Source: Filimonas effusa (GTDB taxonomy: Bacteria; Bacteroidota; Bacteroidia; Chitinophagales; Chitinophagaceae). From it: a DNA stretch of 64,000 bases. This document shows, piece after piece, positions 26,646-35,626 of the stretch (position 1 is its first letter; every line of letters begins with the position of its first letter). The notes below the pieces were generated by a model that saw only the letters and a list, made by a program, of their open reading frames with translations, ran no database searches and was not told the DNA's origin. Both the position numbers and the translations under genes were made by a program. The DNA lies in the NCBI RefSeq assembly GCF_004118675.1, contig NZ_SDHZ01000003.1:124001-188000 (forward strand). The letters are read 5' to 3'.

Positions 26646-26710
26646 TGAGCAAAGATAGAGAGTAGATAGCAGAAGACAGATGGTAGATGGTAGAATTATG
26701 TATTACTTTG
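26646..26710. repeat. short TAGAT/GATGG repeat tract between DUF4271 and hemW
   Basis: The divergent gap carries a purine-rich series of AGTAGATAGC, AGATGGTAGATGGTAGA units. The 15-mer GATGGTAGAATTATG at 26686-26700 recurs with one mismatch in inverse orientation at 39436-39450. A near -7 box, TTACTTTG (26703-26710), ends 5 bases before the hemW start. Confidence 0.4.
26650..26657 (-). promoter_or_regulatory. -7 promoter element of the DUF4271-hemD operon
   Basis: On the minus strand this reads TATCTTTG, a perfect TAnnTTTG match, ending 7 bases before the start codon at 26642. The transcript would have a very short or no leader. No clear -33 box was found at the expected distance. Confidence 0.4.
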
Positions 26711-26715
26711 CTTTA

Positions 26716-27819
26716 ATGATCTACATCCACATACCGTTTTGCAGGAAAGCCTGTCACTATTGCAACTTTCACTTTTCTACCAATCTGAAAACGATGGATG
26801 CCGTTATTGCGGCTATTGAATGGGAACTGGTATTGCGGAAAGACTATGTACAGGGAGAGATCAATTCTGTTTATTTTGGCGGCGGCACACCTTCTATTCT
26901 ACCGCCGGGTACCATTCAGCGGCTGATGGACCGGATAAGACAGACCTTTAATGTAGTGCCGGATGCTGAAATAACGCTGGAAACCAATCCTGATGATATT
27001 ACTGCCGATCAACTGGAATTATGGAAACAGGCTGGTATAAACCGGCTAAGCATAGGGATCCAGTCGTTTTTTGAAGAAGACCTGGTGTGGATGAACAGGG
27101 CTCATAATGCGCTTCAGGCCAGGCAGGCAATAGAACTGGCGCAGCAGGCAGGATTCTTTAATATTACCATTGACCTTATTTACGGCGGCCCTACGCTTCC
27201 GGATGAACATTGGCGCGAGAATGTTGCTACGGCAGTAGCATTGAACATTCCGCATCTTTCGTGTTATGCATTGACTGTGGAGCCACAGACGGCACTGGAT
27301 AAGATGATCATTCAGCATAAAAAGGAAGAGGTGGACCCGGACAAACAAAGCCGTCATTTTGAGCTGCTGATGTTATGGGCTGCGGAGGCCGGATATGAAC
27401 ACTACGAGATCTCGAACTTTGCAAAGCCAGGGTATCGCAGCCGGCATAACAGCAGCTATTGGGCAGGCACCCCTTACCTGGGGGTAGGCCCGGGTGCTCA
27501 TTCGTTTAACGGCAGCAGCCGGCAGTGGAATGTTTCGAACAATACACTCTATTATAAGCGTATCGGGCAACAGCAATTGCCTTTTGAAATAGAATACCTG
27601 ACGCCGGAACAGCAGGTAAATGAGTATATTATGACAAGCCTGCGTACCATTGAAGGGCTTGATACCAGCAAACTATCGCCGGCAGAGGCGGAAAGGGTAA
27701 ACCAGCTGGCGGAAAAATATATTCGAACCAATGCGCTGACACGCAATGGCAGCTGCCTGGTACTTACCAATGCAGGAAGGCTATTGGCCGATGGTATCGC
27801 TGCCGACCTGTTTTGTTAG
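26716..27819 (+). CDS. hemW: radical SAM haem chaperone HemW (coproporphyrinogen oxidase-like)
   Basis: A 367-residue radical SAM protein. The start at 26716 gives MIYIHIPFCRKACHYCNFHF, with the CxxxCxxC iron-sulfur motif in the expected place; upstream ATGs at 26680 and 26698 would add residues not seen in the family. Other family blocks are YFGGGTPSILPPGTI, INRLSIGIQSF, IDLIYGGPTLP, YEHYEISNFAKPGYRSRHN and YLGVGPGAHSF. HemW-type proteins bind haem and insert it into target enzymes; they lack features of true HemN. It is divergent from the DUF4271-hemD operon. Confidence 0.93.
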   Translation: MIYIHIPFCRKACHYCNFHFSTNLKTMDAVIAAIEWELVLRKDYVQGEINSVYFGGGTPSILPPGTIQRLMDRIRQTFNVVPDAEITLETNPDDITADQLELWKQAGINRLSIGIQSFFEEDLVWMNRAHNALQARQAIELAQQAGFFNITIDLIYGGPTLPDEHWRENVATAVALNIPHLSCYALTVEPQTALDKMIIQHKKEEVDPDKQSRHFELLMLWAAEAGYEHYEISNFAKPGYRSRHNSSYWAGTPYLGVGPGAHSFNGSSRQWNVSNNTLYYKRIGQQQLPFEIEYLTPEQQVNEYIMTSLRTIEGLDTSKLSPAEAERVNQLAEKYIRTNALTRNGSCLVLTNAGRLLADGIAADLFC

Positions 27820-27860
27820 AACTGTCACCGGCGGGATAAGGCTGTTTTACCGCTATGATG

Positions 27861-28871
27861 CTATACCAGCCTGCTTTCTATTTTACGGAAACCCTCCCCT
27901 GCGGGCAGTTGTTCCCATAAGATCTCGTAAACGGTGGCGGCGATAGGCATTTCTACGCCGAAGTCTATATTTTTCTGGTGAACGCAGCGGCTGGCATTAT
28001 ATCCCTCGGCCACCATATTCAGTTCAAGCATGGCCGCCTTCACCGAATATCCTTTGCCGATCATATTACCAAAGGTGCGGTTACGGCTGTAAAGCGAATA
28101 ACAGGTAACCAAAAGGTCGCCCAGGTATACAGATGCGGAGTAATTAAGGTTATCTGTAGCCTCGGTTCCGGGCAGGTGGGCCATAGAGCCCTGTAAAAAG
28201 CGTCCCATTTCCCGTGCGGCGTTGGCGATATAAACGCTCAGGAAGTTATCGCCATATTCCAACCCGTGTGCGATACCGGCACCCAGGGCGTAGATATTTT
28301 TCAGCACTGCTGCATATTGCACCCCTACCACATCCTGGTTGACGACGGTGTTGATGTATTCGCAATGAAAGCAGTCGGCAATCCGGCGGGTCAATTCTTC
28401 ATCGAGGCCTGAGAAGGTAAGGTAAGACAACTTTTCGGCTGCCACTTCCTCGGCATGACAGGGGCCCAGCAGGGCGCAATAGTCGCTGAGGTCGAGTGCA
28501 AATGCATCGAGGAGATATTCATGAAGCAGTTGGTTACAGTCGGGCAAAATGCCTTTTACCGCTGAAACCACTTTTTTCCCTTTGAAAGCATCTGCCGGCA
28601 GGCCCGACAATACGTCTTTGATAAAAGCCGAGGGGACGGCTATGACCACTACGTCGGAATCGGCCACCACCTGCCTGATGTCGTCGGACATGTTCAGCAG
28701 GCTATTATCGAAATAAGCCGAGTGCAGGTAATGCGGGTTATGGCGGCGTTGCCGGATATACCGGATATTTTCCTCGCTTCTTACCCACCAACTAATACGA
28801 TGATTCCCGTCTGTCAGGATTTTTGCAAGAGCGGTAGCCCAGCTTCCGCTTCCTATTATTCCAAACTGCAT
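27861..28871 (-). CDS. gpsA: NAD(P)-dependent glycerol-3-phosphate dehydrogenase
   Basis: A 336-residue GpsA, which reduces dihydroxyacetone phosphate to sn-glycerol-3-phosphate for phospholipid synthesis. The N-terminal nucleotide-binding motif is IIGSGSWATALAKIL, followed by ADSDVVVIAVPSAFI, the substrate segment LLGPCHAEEVA (usually GPSHAEE), the catalytic lysine region YAAVLKNIYALGAGIAHG and YGDNF. I start at the ATG at 28871, directly before the Rossmann strand; an upstream ATG at 28892 would add seven residues. It lies 70 bp after the adaptor gene and could be the third gene of that operon. It is convergent with hemW. Confidence 0.96.
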   Translation of the reverse strand: MQFGIIGSGSWATALAKILTDGNHRISWWVRSEENIRYIRQRRHNPHYLHSAYFDNSLLNMSDDIRQVVADSDVVVIAVPSAFIKDVLSGLPADAFKGKKVVSAVKGILPDCNQLLHEYLLDAFALDLSDYCALLGPCHAEEVAAEKLSYLTFSGLDEELTRRIADCFHCEYINTVVNQDVVGVQYAAVLKNIYALGAGIAHGLEYGDNFLSVYIANAAREMGRFLQGSMAHLPGTEATDNLNYSASVYLGDLLVTCYSLYSRNRTFGNMIGKGYSVKAAMLELNMVAEGYNASRCVHQKNIDFGVEMPIAATVYEILWEQLPAGEGFRKIESRLV

Positions 28872-28941
28872 GACACGCCTGTTTATAATCAATATAATCC
28901 GGCGGCAAACTTACGGTTTTAGTTGGAAGGATGCGGATCCC

Positions 28942-30333
28942 TTAATTTTTCTTGAAGTTTTTAGTAAGCTCGTCTTTAGAAACCACCTTTACCAGGGTGC
29001 CGTCTTTCAGCTGCTTGCTCACCACGTCGTAAGGTCCGGTGATCACTTCTTCTCCCCCATTTAACCCGGATTTGATCTCAATATTATTGATATCCTGGAT
29101 ACCTGTGGTTACCACTACTTTTTTCACTTTTCCATCGGGTTGCCTTACAAATACCACTTCCTGCAAATCGTCGCCATCATTACCTGTTTTAGGCTGATTG
29201 TCGGCGGTAGCATCTTTCTTTTCTTCTTCTTTCTTTTTATCGGATTTTTTGTTATCACCTTCCTTCGCATCGTTCTTATCGCGGGTGGTCACGGCATTTA
29301 ACGGCACAGATAATACACCGGCATGCGTGCTGGTTTGTATATCGGCGCTGCCGGTCATATTCGGGCGGAAAGGGAAAGCATGTCCTTTCGCCAGCAGGTC
29401 GCGGTAACTATCGGGGAATAAACGGATATGCACCTGGTAGTTGGTAATTGTGGTAGAAGCGTTGCTGGAACTGGTGGTAGCCGCGGTGGAGGGGTTTGCG
29501 ATCTTGTATACGCGTCCTTTGAATTTGCGATTGTTATAGGCATCTACTTCAACAATGGCGCTGTCTCCGATCTTCACCTTGGGGATATCGCTTTCAGACA
29601 CATCTACCTGAACTTCTATGCTATTGAGGTCGGCCACGCGCATCATTTCTGTACCTGTCATTTGCGCGGTGCCCACCACTCTTTCTCCTTTTTTCACGAG
29701 CAGGAGGCTTATCACGCCATCCATGGGCGCCACGATGGTGGTGCGGCTGATGTCTTTATTGGCGCGGGTGAGGTTGGCAACTGCACCTTTAACACTTGCC
29801 TGGTTGGCATTGATGTTATCCTGTGCTGCCTTATAATTAGCCTGTGCTGCATAATAAGCCTGTGTTGCCTGTTCGAATTCAGAGGCAGAAATGACCTTTT
29901 GTTCTACAAGTGTTTTCTGACGCTTATAGGCGGCCTCTGTTTGATCGAGGGTAGCTTTTAAGCCCGCAAGCTGCGCCCTGGCGTTAGATACCTGCGCTTC
30001 GTTCTGGGCTACCACAGCGGCAGCCTGATCGCGCTGAGACGCATAAATATCGGCATAGATCTTCGCAAGCACCTGGCCTTTACGAACTGTATCGCCTTCG
30101 GCAACATTCAGCTCTACTATTTCTCCGGAGATATCGGAACTGATCTTTACTTCTACTTCGGGATATATTTTACCACTGGCAGTTACAACTTCCGTGATAT
30201 CGCGTTTGGCAGCTTTTTCTGCCGTCACGCGGGTGCCTTCTTCTTTGCCGATAACACCTGCTTTCTTGAGCACCACCAACAACACGATCAGCAGTACCAG
30301 TATAATAAGAATCCATTTAAGTTTCTTGCTCAT
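28942..30333 (-). CDS. periplasmic adaptor (membrane fusion) protein, MacA/HlyD type
   Basis: A 463-residue adaptor with an N-terminal membrane anchor (LKWILIILVLLIVLLVVL, about 4-21), a lipoyl-like half (ISSDISGEIVELNVAEGDTV), a coiled-coil hairpin (about 95-185, rich in Ala/Gln), and the barrel domain with VAPMDGVISLLLVKKGERV. Such proteins bridge an inner-membrane ABC or RND pump to a TolC channel. A highly charged Lys/Glu/Asp insert follows ALNAVTTRD-like sequence at about residues 350-400 and is unusual. The tolC-like gene is 42 bp upstream, but no pump gene lies on either side. Confidence 0.9.
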   Translation of the reverse strand: MSKKLKWILIILVLLIVLLVVLKKAGVIGKEEGTRVTAEKAAKRDITEVVTASGKIYPEVEVKISSDISGEIVELNVAEGDTVRKGQVLAKIYADIYASQRDQAAAVVAQNEAQVSNARAQLAGLKATLDQTEAAYKRQKTLVEQKVISASEFEQATQAYYAAQANYKAAQDNINANQASVKGAVANLTRANKDISRTTIVAPMDGVISLLLVKKGERVVGTAQMTGTEMMRVADLNSIEVQVDVSESDIPKVKIGDSAIVEVDAYNNRKFKGRVYKIANPSTAATTSSSNASTTITNYQVHIRLFPDSYRDLLAKGHAFPFRPNMTGSADIQTSTHAGVLSVPLNAVTTRDKNDAKEGDNKKSDKKKEEEKKDATADNQPKTGNDGDDLQEVVFVRQPDGKVKKVVVTTGIQDINNIEIKSGLNGGEEVITGPYDVVSKQLKDGTLVKVVSKDELTKNFKKN

Positions 30334-30375
30334 AAATGCAACGTTTGAATAGCTTGTTAACGCTTAATAGCTGGT

Positions 30376-31839
30376 TTATAATTTCATTCCCTGTCCTTTG
30401 TAAAACTCCAGCAACTTCATCCGGAAGACATATTCATACCGGTTTGTAAGCTGTTGCAGCTTTGCTTTTAACAGGTTGTTCTGGTTGGTAAGGAGGTCTA
30501 TTGAACTCAACAGCCCTACCTGGTATCTTTTGAAAGCAAAGTCGTAAGCTTTTTGTGCCGAGGTAACGCTGCGTTCTCCTGCATAATATTTCTGCATTGC
30601 CGAAGTAGCGTCGATATAAGCTTTATAGATGCTCTGTTTAAGATCGAGAGTCGCCTGGTCTTGCTGCAACTGTAAAGTTTGCAGGTTTAGTTTCGACTGT
30701 TGGTAGTTTACGCGGCTGGTATTACCTGCGCTGAAGATAGGAACAGTTAAAGTAAGCCCTACCGACTGTCTGAAGTTTTCATTTAACTGGGAACCATATT
30801 GCGACCACCAGCGGTTGAAAGATTTGTTGTGATACTGGTAAGTGGCAGTTTGATTGTAGATCTTATATTCTTCGCCATTTGTATTTCGTGCCACAATACC
30901 TTCGGCGAGCGTATACCCTGTGGGTGTAATTGTTCTGGGGTCTACCTCGCGGAGTGCATTTGAGAACTGCGAATTAAGATTATATCCAAATGACAAGCGG
31001 GGATACAGGAGCGCTTTATTTGCCTGAATGGTATTTTCTGCGCCTTTGATCTTGAGCTCATTTACTTTCAATATAGGTTGATTGGCCTGTGCCAGCTGGA
31101 ATACGGCATCGGGCTGCAAATCGGCGAGGCTTTCGAGTGGAATTTGCTCTATCGGCGGCGTATCGAGTTCAAAAGGAGCGCCTGCATCGATATTTAACAG
31201 TCCTTTCAGCGAGAGTACATTTTGTTGAAAAGTAGCTCTTGCGGTGATTAAACCTGCGCTGTCTGTTGCGAGCTGCGATTCTATTTCGGCGAGGTTCAGT
31301 TCGGGTAAAGCACCGGCTTCAACACGGCTTTTCGTGTCTTTGAACTGTGCGAGGTCCTGATCGATCTGAACTTCGGAAATATGGATCTGCTCATTTGCTG
31401 CGAGTACCTGCAGGTAGTAGGTAGCGACATTAATAGAAATATCGTTTGCCGCCCTGGCAACATCTTTTAAAGCTGCTTCCGCATTAAAACGTGCCGCATT
31501 CACTGCTTTCTTTAACTGACCAAAACCAAATATCTGCACATCGCCCTGTATTCCCATATTCTGGTACAATAACTGGGTGGTAGTGAACTGGTTGGTAGTG
31601 GGATCGATAGAACGTCCGAACTGCGTGCCGAGGGTAGAGCCAAAGCCAATACTTGGGATCTGGTTCATTTTGGCCTGGTGCAACTGCAGTGCGGCAATCC
31701 GCGCCTGAACATCGGCTTGTTTTACGGAAATATTGTTTTTAACGGCATAATCCACACACCGGCGCAGATCCCATTTATCCTGTGCCTGCGCCAGAAAGGG
31801 CAGTGCAACGATAAACATTAGTATAAAACGTTTTCCCAT
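30376..31839 (-). CDS. TolC-family outer-membrane channel protein
   Basis: A 487-residue TolC-like protein: signal peptide (MGKRFILMFIVALPFLAQAQ), then DLRRCVDYAVKNNISVKQAD and the repeated alpha-helical/coiled halves typical of the family (QVLAANEQIHISEVQIDQDL; ATLDLKQSIYKAYIDAT, then AYDFAFKRYQVGLLSSIDLL). TolC proteins form trimeric channels through the outer membrane for type I secretion and drug efflux. It is first in an operon with the MacA-like adaptor. A strong -7 box is positioned 4 bases before its ATG. Confidence 0.95.
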   Translation of the reverse strand: MGKRFILMFIVALPFLAQAQDKWDLRRCVDYAVKNNISVKQADVQARIAALQLHQAKMNQIPSIGFGSTLGTQFGRSIDPTTNQFTTTQLLYQNMGIQGDVQIFGFGQLKKAVNAARFNAEAALKDVARAANDISINVATYYLQVLAANEQIHISEVQIDQDLAQFKDTKSRVEAGALPELNLAEIESQLATDSAGLITARATFQQNVLSLKGLLNIDAGAPFELDTPPIEQIPLESLADLQPDAVFQLAQANQPILKVNELKIKGAENTIQANKALLYPRLSFGYNLNSQFSNALREVDPRTITPTGYTLAEGIVARNTNGEEYKIYNQTATYQYHNKSFNRWWSQYGSQLNENFRQSVGLTLTVPIFSAGNTSRVNYQQSKLNLQTLQLQQDQATLDLKQSIYKAYIDATSAMQKYYAGERSVTSAQKAYDFAFKRYQVGLLSSIDLLTNQNNLLKAKLQQLTNRYEYVFRMKLLEFYKGQGMKL

Positions 31840-31843
31840 GAAA

Positions 31844-31877
31844 CAAAAATAACCGAATCAGGACTTCATTTTTCAAA
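31844..31877 (-). promoter_or_regulatory. predicted promoter of the tolC-adaptor operon
   Basis: On the minus strand TATTTTTG (31851-31844) matches TAnnTTTG perfectly, and TTTG (31877-31874) lies 22 bp upstream as a -33 box. The -7 box ends 4 bases before the start codon, so the mRNA would be leaderless or nearly so. Confidence 0.5.
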
Positions 31878-31960
31878 ATTTGATGAGCGGAGCCCGCAAC
31901 GGTTAAAAGGAAGATGAGGCACAATGATTGCAGGTATTGCTACTATAAAAGTATAACCTT

Positions 31961-32179
31961 ATGAACACATTTTCCATTTCCTGGCAAAACCAGACAATTG
32001 AAGTCACCCAGCAAGACAAAAAGCATTTTTCGGTAAAACTGCCTCAACAAACGTTACAACTTGAATTGAGACAGGATAATGAAGGTGCCAATCACTGGTT
32101 TGAAGCCGGCACCGACAATGCTACCGAAACATCTGCCGAACTTGGGGTAGCAATAGAAGCGGCTCTTTCAGATAAATAA
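31961..32179 (+). CDS. small soluble protein, unknown
   Basis: A 72-residue acidic protein (MNTFSISWQNQTIEVTQQDK) with no signal peptide, cysteine or membrane segment. The sequence alternates in a way that suggests a small beta fold followed by a helix (ETSAELGVAIEAALSDK). I do not recognise a family. Support for a real gene is its own 5' gap, clean codon pattern and same-strand placement before the DUF1800 gene (59-bp gap). No function can be assigned. Confidence 0.55.
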   Translation: MNTFSISWQNQTIEVTQQDKKHFSVKLPQQTLQLELRQDNEGANHWFEAGTDNATETSAELGVAIEAALSDK

Positions 32180-32238
32180 ATACCGAGTAAACTTTTCATT
32201 GCCTGAACAGTCGAACAGGGAAAGCATAAACTCTCTTT

Positions 32239-34299
32239 ATGAAAACTGTGTACCGGTTTACCGGGATAGTAATTATTATTACTGTCTTCGGCGTTGTATT
32301 GTCTTCTTTTGGCGGCAACGACAAAGAGACAGATGCGGCAAAGTTTCCCTATAAACAAGCTGGTCTCACGCGTGAGCAGGCAGCAGCACACCTGTTAAGC
32401 AGGTTTACTTATGGTGCACAGCCCGGGCAGGTACAAGCTGTAGCGGCGATGGGACTTGAAAACTGGTTTCGCGGGCAGTTGAAAGCCGATTTAAACGACG
32501 ACAGTCTTAATCAGCTACTCAGCAAATACGATCTTCTTAGCCTGAGCAATGCCGAGATAGTGAATATTGTACCCCGCGGTGGTGCCTTACCCAGGCTTGC
32601 GGTACGAGACGGATTCATTGATAAAGATTCTATAGGTTCGAACAGGAAAGAGATCCGTGAGGTGCTGCGAACTTATATGGAAGTAAAGGGCCTGCGTAAT
32701 CCGCAAAGCCTGATAGAGCAGTTCACCAATCAGAAAATACTGCGGGCGGCTTATTCTCAAAACCAGTTGCAGGAGGTACTTACGGAATTCTGGTTTAACC
32801 ATTTCAACGTTTCGTTCACCAAAGGAGAGTGTGTTCAATATATACCGGCCTATGAACGGGATGCGATACGCCCTAATGCAACGGGTAATTTTGAAGCCCT
32901 GCTGTTAGCCACTGCCCAGTCGCCGGCGATGCTTGCCTACCTCGACAACTCGAGCAGTACCGGCGATCCTGACAGCATCATGCCGGTTGCGGCTTCCAAT
33001 GCGGCAATGCAGCCCAATATGGGCAACGGTGCCAAACGTAATTTAAACAGTCAGAGGGCCAACAATAATACGCCGCAGCGCGGAAACAACATGCCACCAG
33101 CCACCATGCAGGCAAACGGAAATGCCATGCAAACCAGTGGAAACATGGCCCCCAGGCCCGCCGCACCGAAACAACAAAAACGAAAAGGGGGCGGTCTCAA
33201 TGAAAACTACGCCCGTGAGATCATGGAACTGCATACGCTTGGCGTGGATGGCGGTTATACCCAGCAGGATGTAACACAGGCAGCCCGCGTACTTACAGGC
33301 TGGACCATTTATCCTATAGATACATTACTTGGACCCAACAATTTCCGCGTTTCACTTGAAAAACTTGGCGCAGAAAAGATGGCAGAACGTGGTTATGTGC
33401 ATTACGGAGATTTTCTTTTTGTGCCATCGCGCCACGATAACAGGCCAAAAACTGTACTGGGTACACATTTCGATAGTCTGGGCGGGTATAATGAAGGTCG
33501 CAAGCTATTGCATTTACTTGCAACACAGGACGCTACCGCCAGATTCATTTGCACTAAACTGGCTATACGTTTTGTAAGTGATAATCCGCCGCAAAGCCTT
33601 GTCAATAAAATGGCAACCACTTTTAAAAATAAAAAAGGCGATATCAAACAAGTGCTGATAACAATGGTTACTGCTCCTGAGTTCTGGAGCAAAGATGCGC
33701 TGAGAGAGAAAACGAAGTCGCCTTTTGAGCTTGCCATGAGTAGTGTAAGAGCATTGAAGGCCGATATACAACAACCCAATCAGCTTTATACATGGATCAA
33801 CAGAATGGGACAGCGGATGTATTATTACCAGGCGCCTACAGGGTTTCCTGACAAGGGGCAGTTCTGGATCAATACCGGCTCCCTTTTAAGCCGTATGAAC
33901 TTTGGGCTGGCATTAGCCTCGCAACGTATTCCGGGCATCAGCTTTAACCTGCTGGCCCTTAACAATAATCATGAACCTGAAAGTACGGAAGCCGCCCTTG
34001 TTACTTACAGCAGGCTTTTTTTACCCGGAAGGGACCTTTCTAAAACTATTAAACAACTGACTCCGCTGCTCAACGACCCTCATCTGCAACAAAAGGTAGA
34101 AACCGCTGCCGGGAAAACACCTCCACCTGTAAAAGCAGGTAATACCAACCGCGTAGCCATGAAACCTGCCATGGACACAACAGCTGAAACACCGCCACTG
34201 GCGAAAAATTCAGCCTTACCTGCCAGCCAGTCTGTAAGGTATATGTTGCCCCAGGTAACCGGTATCATCATTGGCTCACCGGAATTCCAGAGAAAATAA
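32239..34299 (+). CDS. DUF1800-family exported protein with Asn/Met-rich insert
   Basis: A 686-residue exported protein (N-terminal hydrophobic stretch VYRFTGIVIIITVFGVVLSS). It shows the DUF1800 pattern: AAHLLSRFTYGAQPGQV at the start, LTEFWFNHFNVSF, YAREIMELHTLGVDGGYTQQ with DVTQAARVLTGWTI, and KTVLGTHFD. DUF1800 proteins are common in planctomycetes, proteobacteria and Bacteroidota and almost always travel with a DUF1501 protein, as here (12 bp downstream). Their biochemical role is unknown. Between about residues 240 and 320 is a low-complexity insert rich in Asn, Met, Gln and Pro that splits the domain, followed by a Pro/Lys patch. The C-terminal tail is Pro/Thr-rich. Confidence 0.9.
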   Translation: MKTVYRFTGIVIIITVFGVVLSSFGGNDKETDAAKFPYKQAGLTREQAAAHLLSRFTYGAQPGQVQAVAAMGLENWFRGQLKADLNDDSLNQLLSKYDLLSLSNAEIVNIVPRGGALPRLAVRDGFIDKDSIGSNRKEIREVLRTYMEVKGLRNPQSLIEQFTNQKILRAAYSQNQLQEVLTEFWFNHFNVSFTKGECVQYIPAYERDAIRPNATGNFEALLLATAQSPAMLAYLDNSSSTGDPDSIMPVAASNAAMQPNMGNGAKRNLNSQRANNNTPQRGNNMPPATMQANGNAMQTSGNMAPRPAAPKQQKRKGGGLNENYAREIMELHTLGVDGGYTQQDVTQAARVLTGWTIYPIDTLLGPNNFRVSLEKLGAEKMAERGYVHYGDFLFVPSRHDNRPKTVLGTHFDSLGGYNEGRKLLHLLATQDATARFICTKLAIRFVSDNPPQSLVNKMATTFKNKKGDIKQVLITMVTAPEFWSKDALREKTKSPFELAMSSVRALKADIQQPNQLYTWINRMGQRMYYYQAPTGFPDKGQFWINTGSLLSRMNFGLALASQRIPGISFNLLALNNNHEPESTEAALVTYSRLFLPGRDLSKTIKQLTPLLNDPHLQQKVETAAGKTPPPVKAGNTNRVAMKPAMDTTAETPPLAKNSALPASQSVRYMLPQVTGIIIGSPEFQRK

Positions 34300-34311
34300 A
34301 ATTCATTGCAT

Positions 34312-35577
34312 ATGACATCGAGAAGAGCATTTTTGAAAGGCGGCGGGCTGGCATTGTTTGGCATAGGCTTCGGTGGCGTCCCCAGCTTTCTGGCCCGTGC
34401 AGCAGACAGCTTTAAACAAGCGGGGCCTTATAAGAAGAACAAGATCATCGTTTGCATTTTCCAGCGTGGCGCCATGGACGGCTTAATGGCAGTAACACCA
34501 TTTACCGACACGTTTCTGAAAGAAGCACGGCCCACTTTATTTATGTCGGCAGCAAAATCGGCTTCAGGCAAGTCTTTAATAGACCTGGATGGCCGTTTTG
34601 GCCTGCATCCTTCCATGAATGCATTTGAACCACTGTTCCGTGAAAAAAGACTGGCGATAGTACATGGCATAGGTTCACCTAATAATACCCGTTCGCATTT
34701 TGATGCGCAGGACTATATGGAATCGGGCACTCCTTTCAACAAGGGAACTTCCAGCGGATGGCTTAACAGAGCCTCAGGATTATTAGGGCACGATGCTTCG
34801 CCCTTCAGGGCAGTAAGCCTTACATCGGCCATGCCACGTTCGTTTTATGGCGATAACCCGGCGCTTGCCATCAGCAATCTGCAGGATTTCTCAATACAAA
34901 TGAAAGGCAATCCGCTTGCTGCCAACACTGCCGCCAAAAGTTTCGAAGATCTTTACGACCAAACCACCTCTTCGCTACTCAGCAAAACAGGCAAGGAAAG
35001 CTTTGAAGCTATTAAAATGCTGCAGAAAACCAACGTGCGTAACTATACCCCGGCTAATAACGCTATTTATCCTTCTTCAGCACTCGGAAATTCTCTGAAA
35101 CAAATTGCCCAGCTTATAAAAATGGACGTGGGACTGGAAGTTGCTTTTGCAGAATCCGGAGGGTGGGATACCCATTTTAACCAGGGAACTGAAAATGGTA
35201 TTTTCGCCCGTAATGTACAGGATCTGAGTGAAAGCATTACCGCTTTCTGGGCCGATTTATCGGCATACCAGGACCAGGTAACGGTTATGACGATGACGGA
35301 ATTTGGCCGCACGGTTAAACAGAACGGGACTAATGGAACCGATCATGGCAGGGCTTCCTGCAACTTTATACTGGGCAACGATGTCAATGGTGGAATAGTT
35401 CATGGAAATATGAAGCCCCTTTCTGTTGACAACCTCGAAGATGGGCGTGACCTGGCTGTAACCACAGACTTTCGTGCCGTATTCAGCGAAGTGGCCGGTA
35501 AACACCTTAATATCAGCAATACATCAGGCTTGTTCCCCGACTGGAAAGGCACACCTATAGGTGTGATGCGCTCGTAA
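34312..35577 (+). CDS. DUF1501-family protein with Tat-like signal
   Basis: A 421-residue protein that starts MTSRRAFLKGGGLALFGIGF, with a twin-arginine (SRRAFLK) export signal, so it is probably folded before export. The ORF could begin at a TTG at 34306, but ATG 34312 places the signal correctly. DUF1501 proteins have an alkaline-phosphatase/sulfatase-like fold; visible blocks are VCIFQRGAMDGLMAVTPF, SHFDAQDYMESGTP, AESGGWDTHFNQG and TMTEFGRTVKQNGTNGTDHG. The last resembles metal-binding sequences of that fold. It is co-transcribed with the DUF1800 gene. Substrate unknown. Confidence 0.92.
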   Translation: MTSRRAFLKGGGLALFGIGFGGVPSFLARAADSFKQAGPYKKNKIIVCIFQRGAMDGLMAVTPFTDTFLKEARPTLFMSAAKSASGKSLIDLDGRFGLHPSMNAFEPLFREKRLAIVHGIGSPNNTRSHFDAQDYMESGTPFNKGTSSGWLNRASGLLGHDASPFRAVSLTSAMPRSFYGDNPALAISNLQDFSIQMKGNPLAANTAAKSFEDLYDQTTSSLLSKTGKESFEAIKMLQKTNVRNYTPANNAIYPSSALGNSLKQIAQLIKMDVGLEVAFAESGGWDTHFNQGTENGIFARNVQDLSESITAFWADLSAYQDQVTVMTMTEFGRTVKQNGTNGTDHGRASCNFILGNDVNGGIVHGNMKPLSVDNLEDGRDLAVTTDFRAVFSEVAGKHLNISNTSGLFPDWKGTPIGVMRS

Positions 35578-35626
35578 TGGCGTATTTACCGGCTACAGCA
35601 TTGATTCCCCCCGCTGCACCTGGAGC

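Noticed and set aside
26176-26658. A 160-codon open frame on the plus strand, Ala/Val-rich
   Set aside because: It is the antisense of the Ala/Pro/Thr-rich low-complexity part of the DUF4271 gene; such repeats give open frames on both strands.
26680-26715. Longer N-terminus for HemW
   Set aside because: It lies in the repeat tract and moves the CxxxCxxC motif away from its normal place near the N-terminus.
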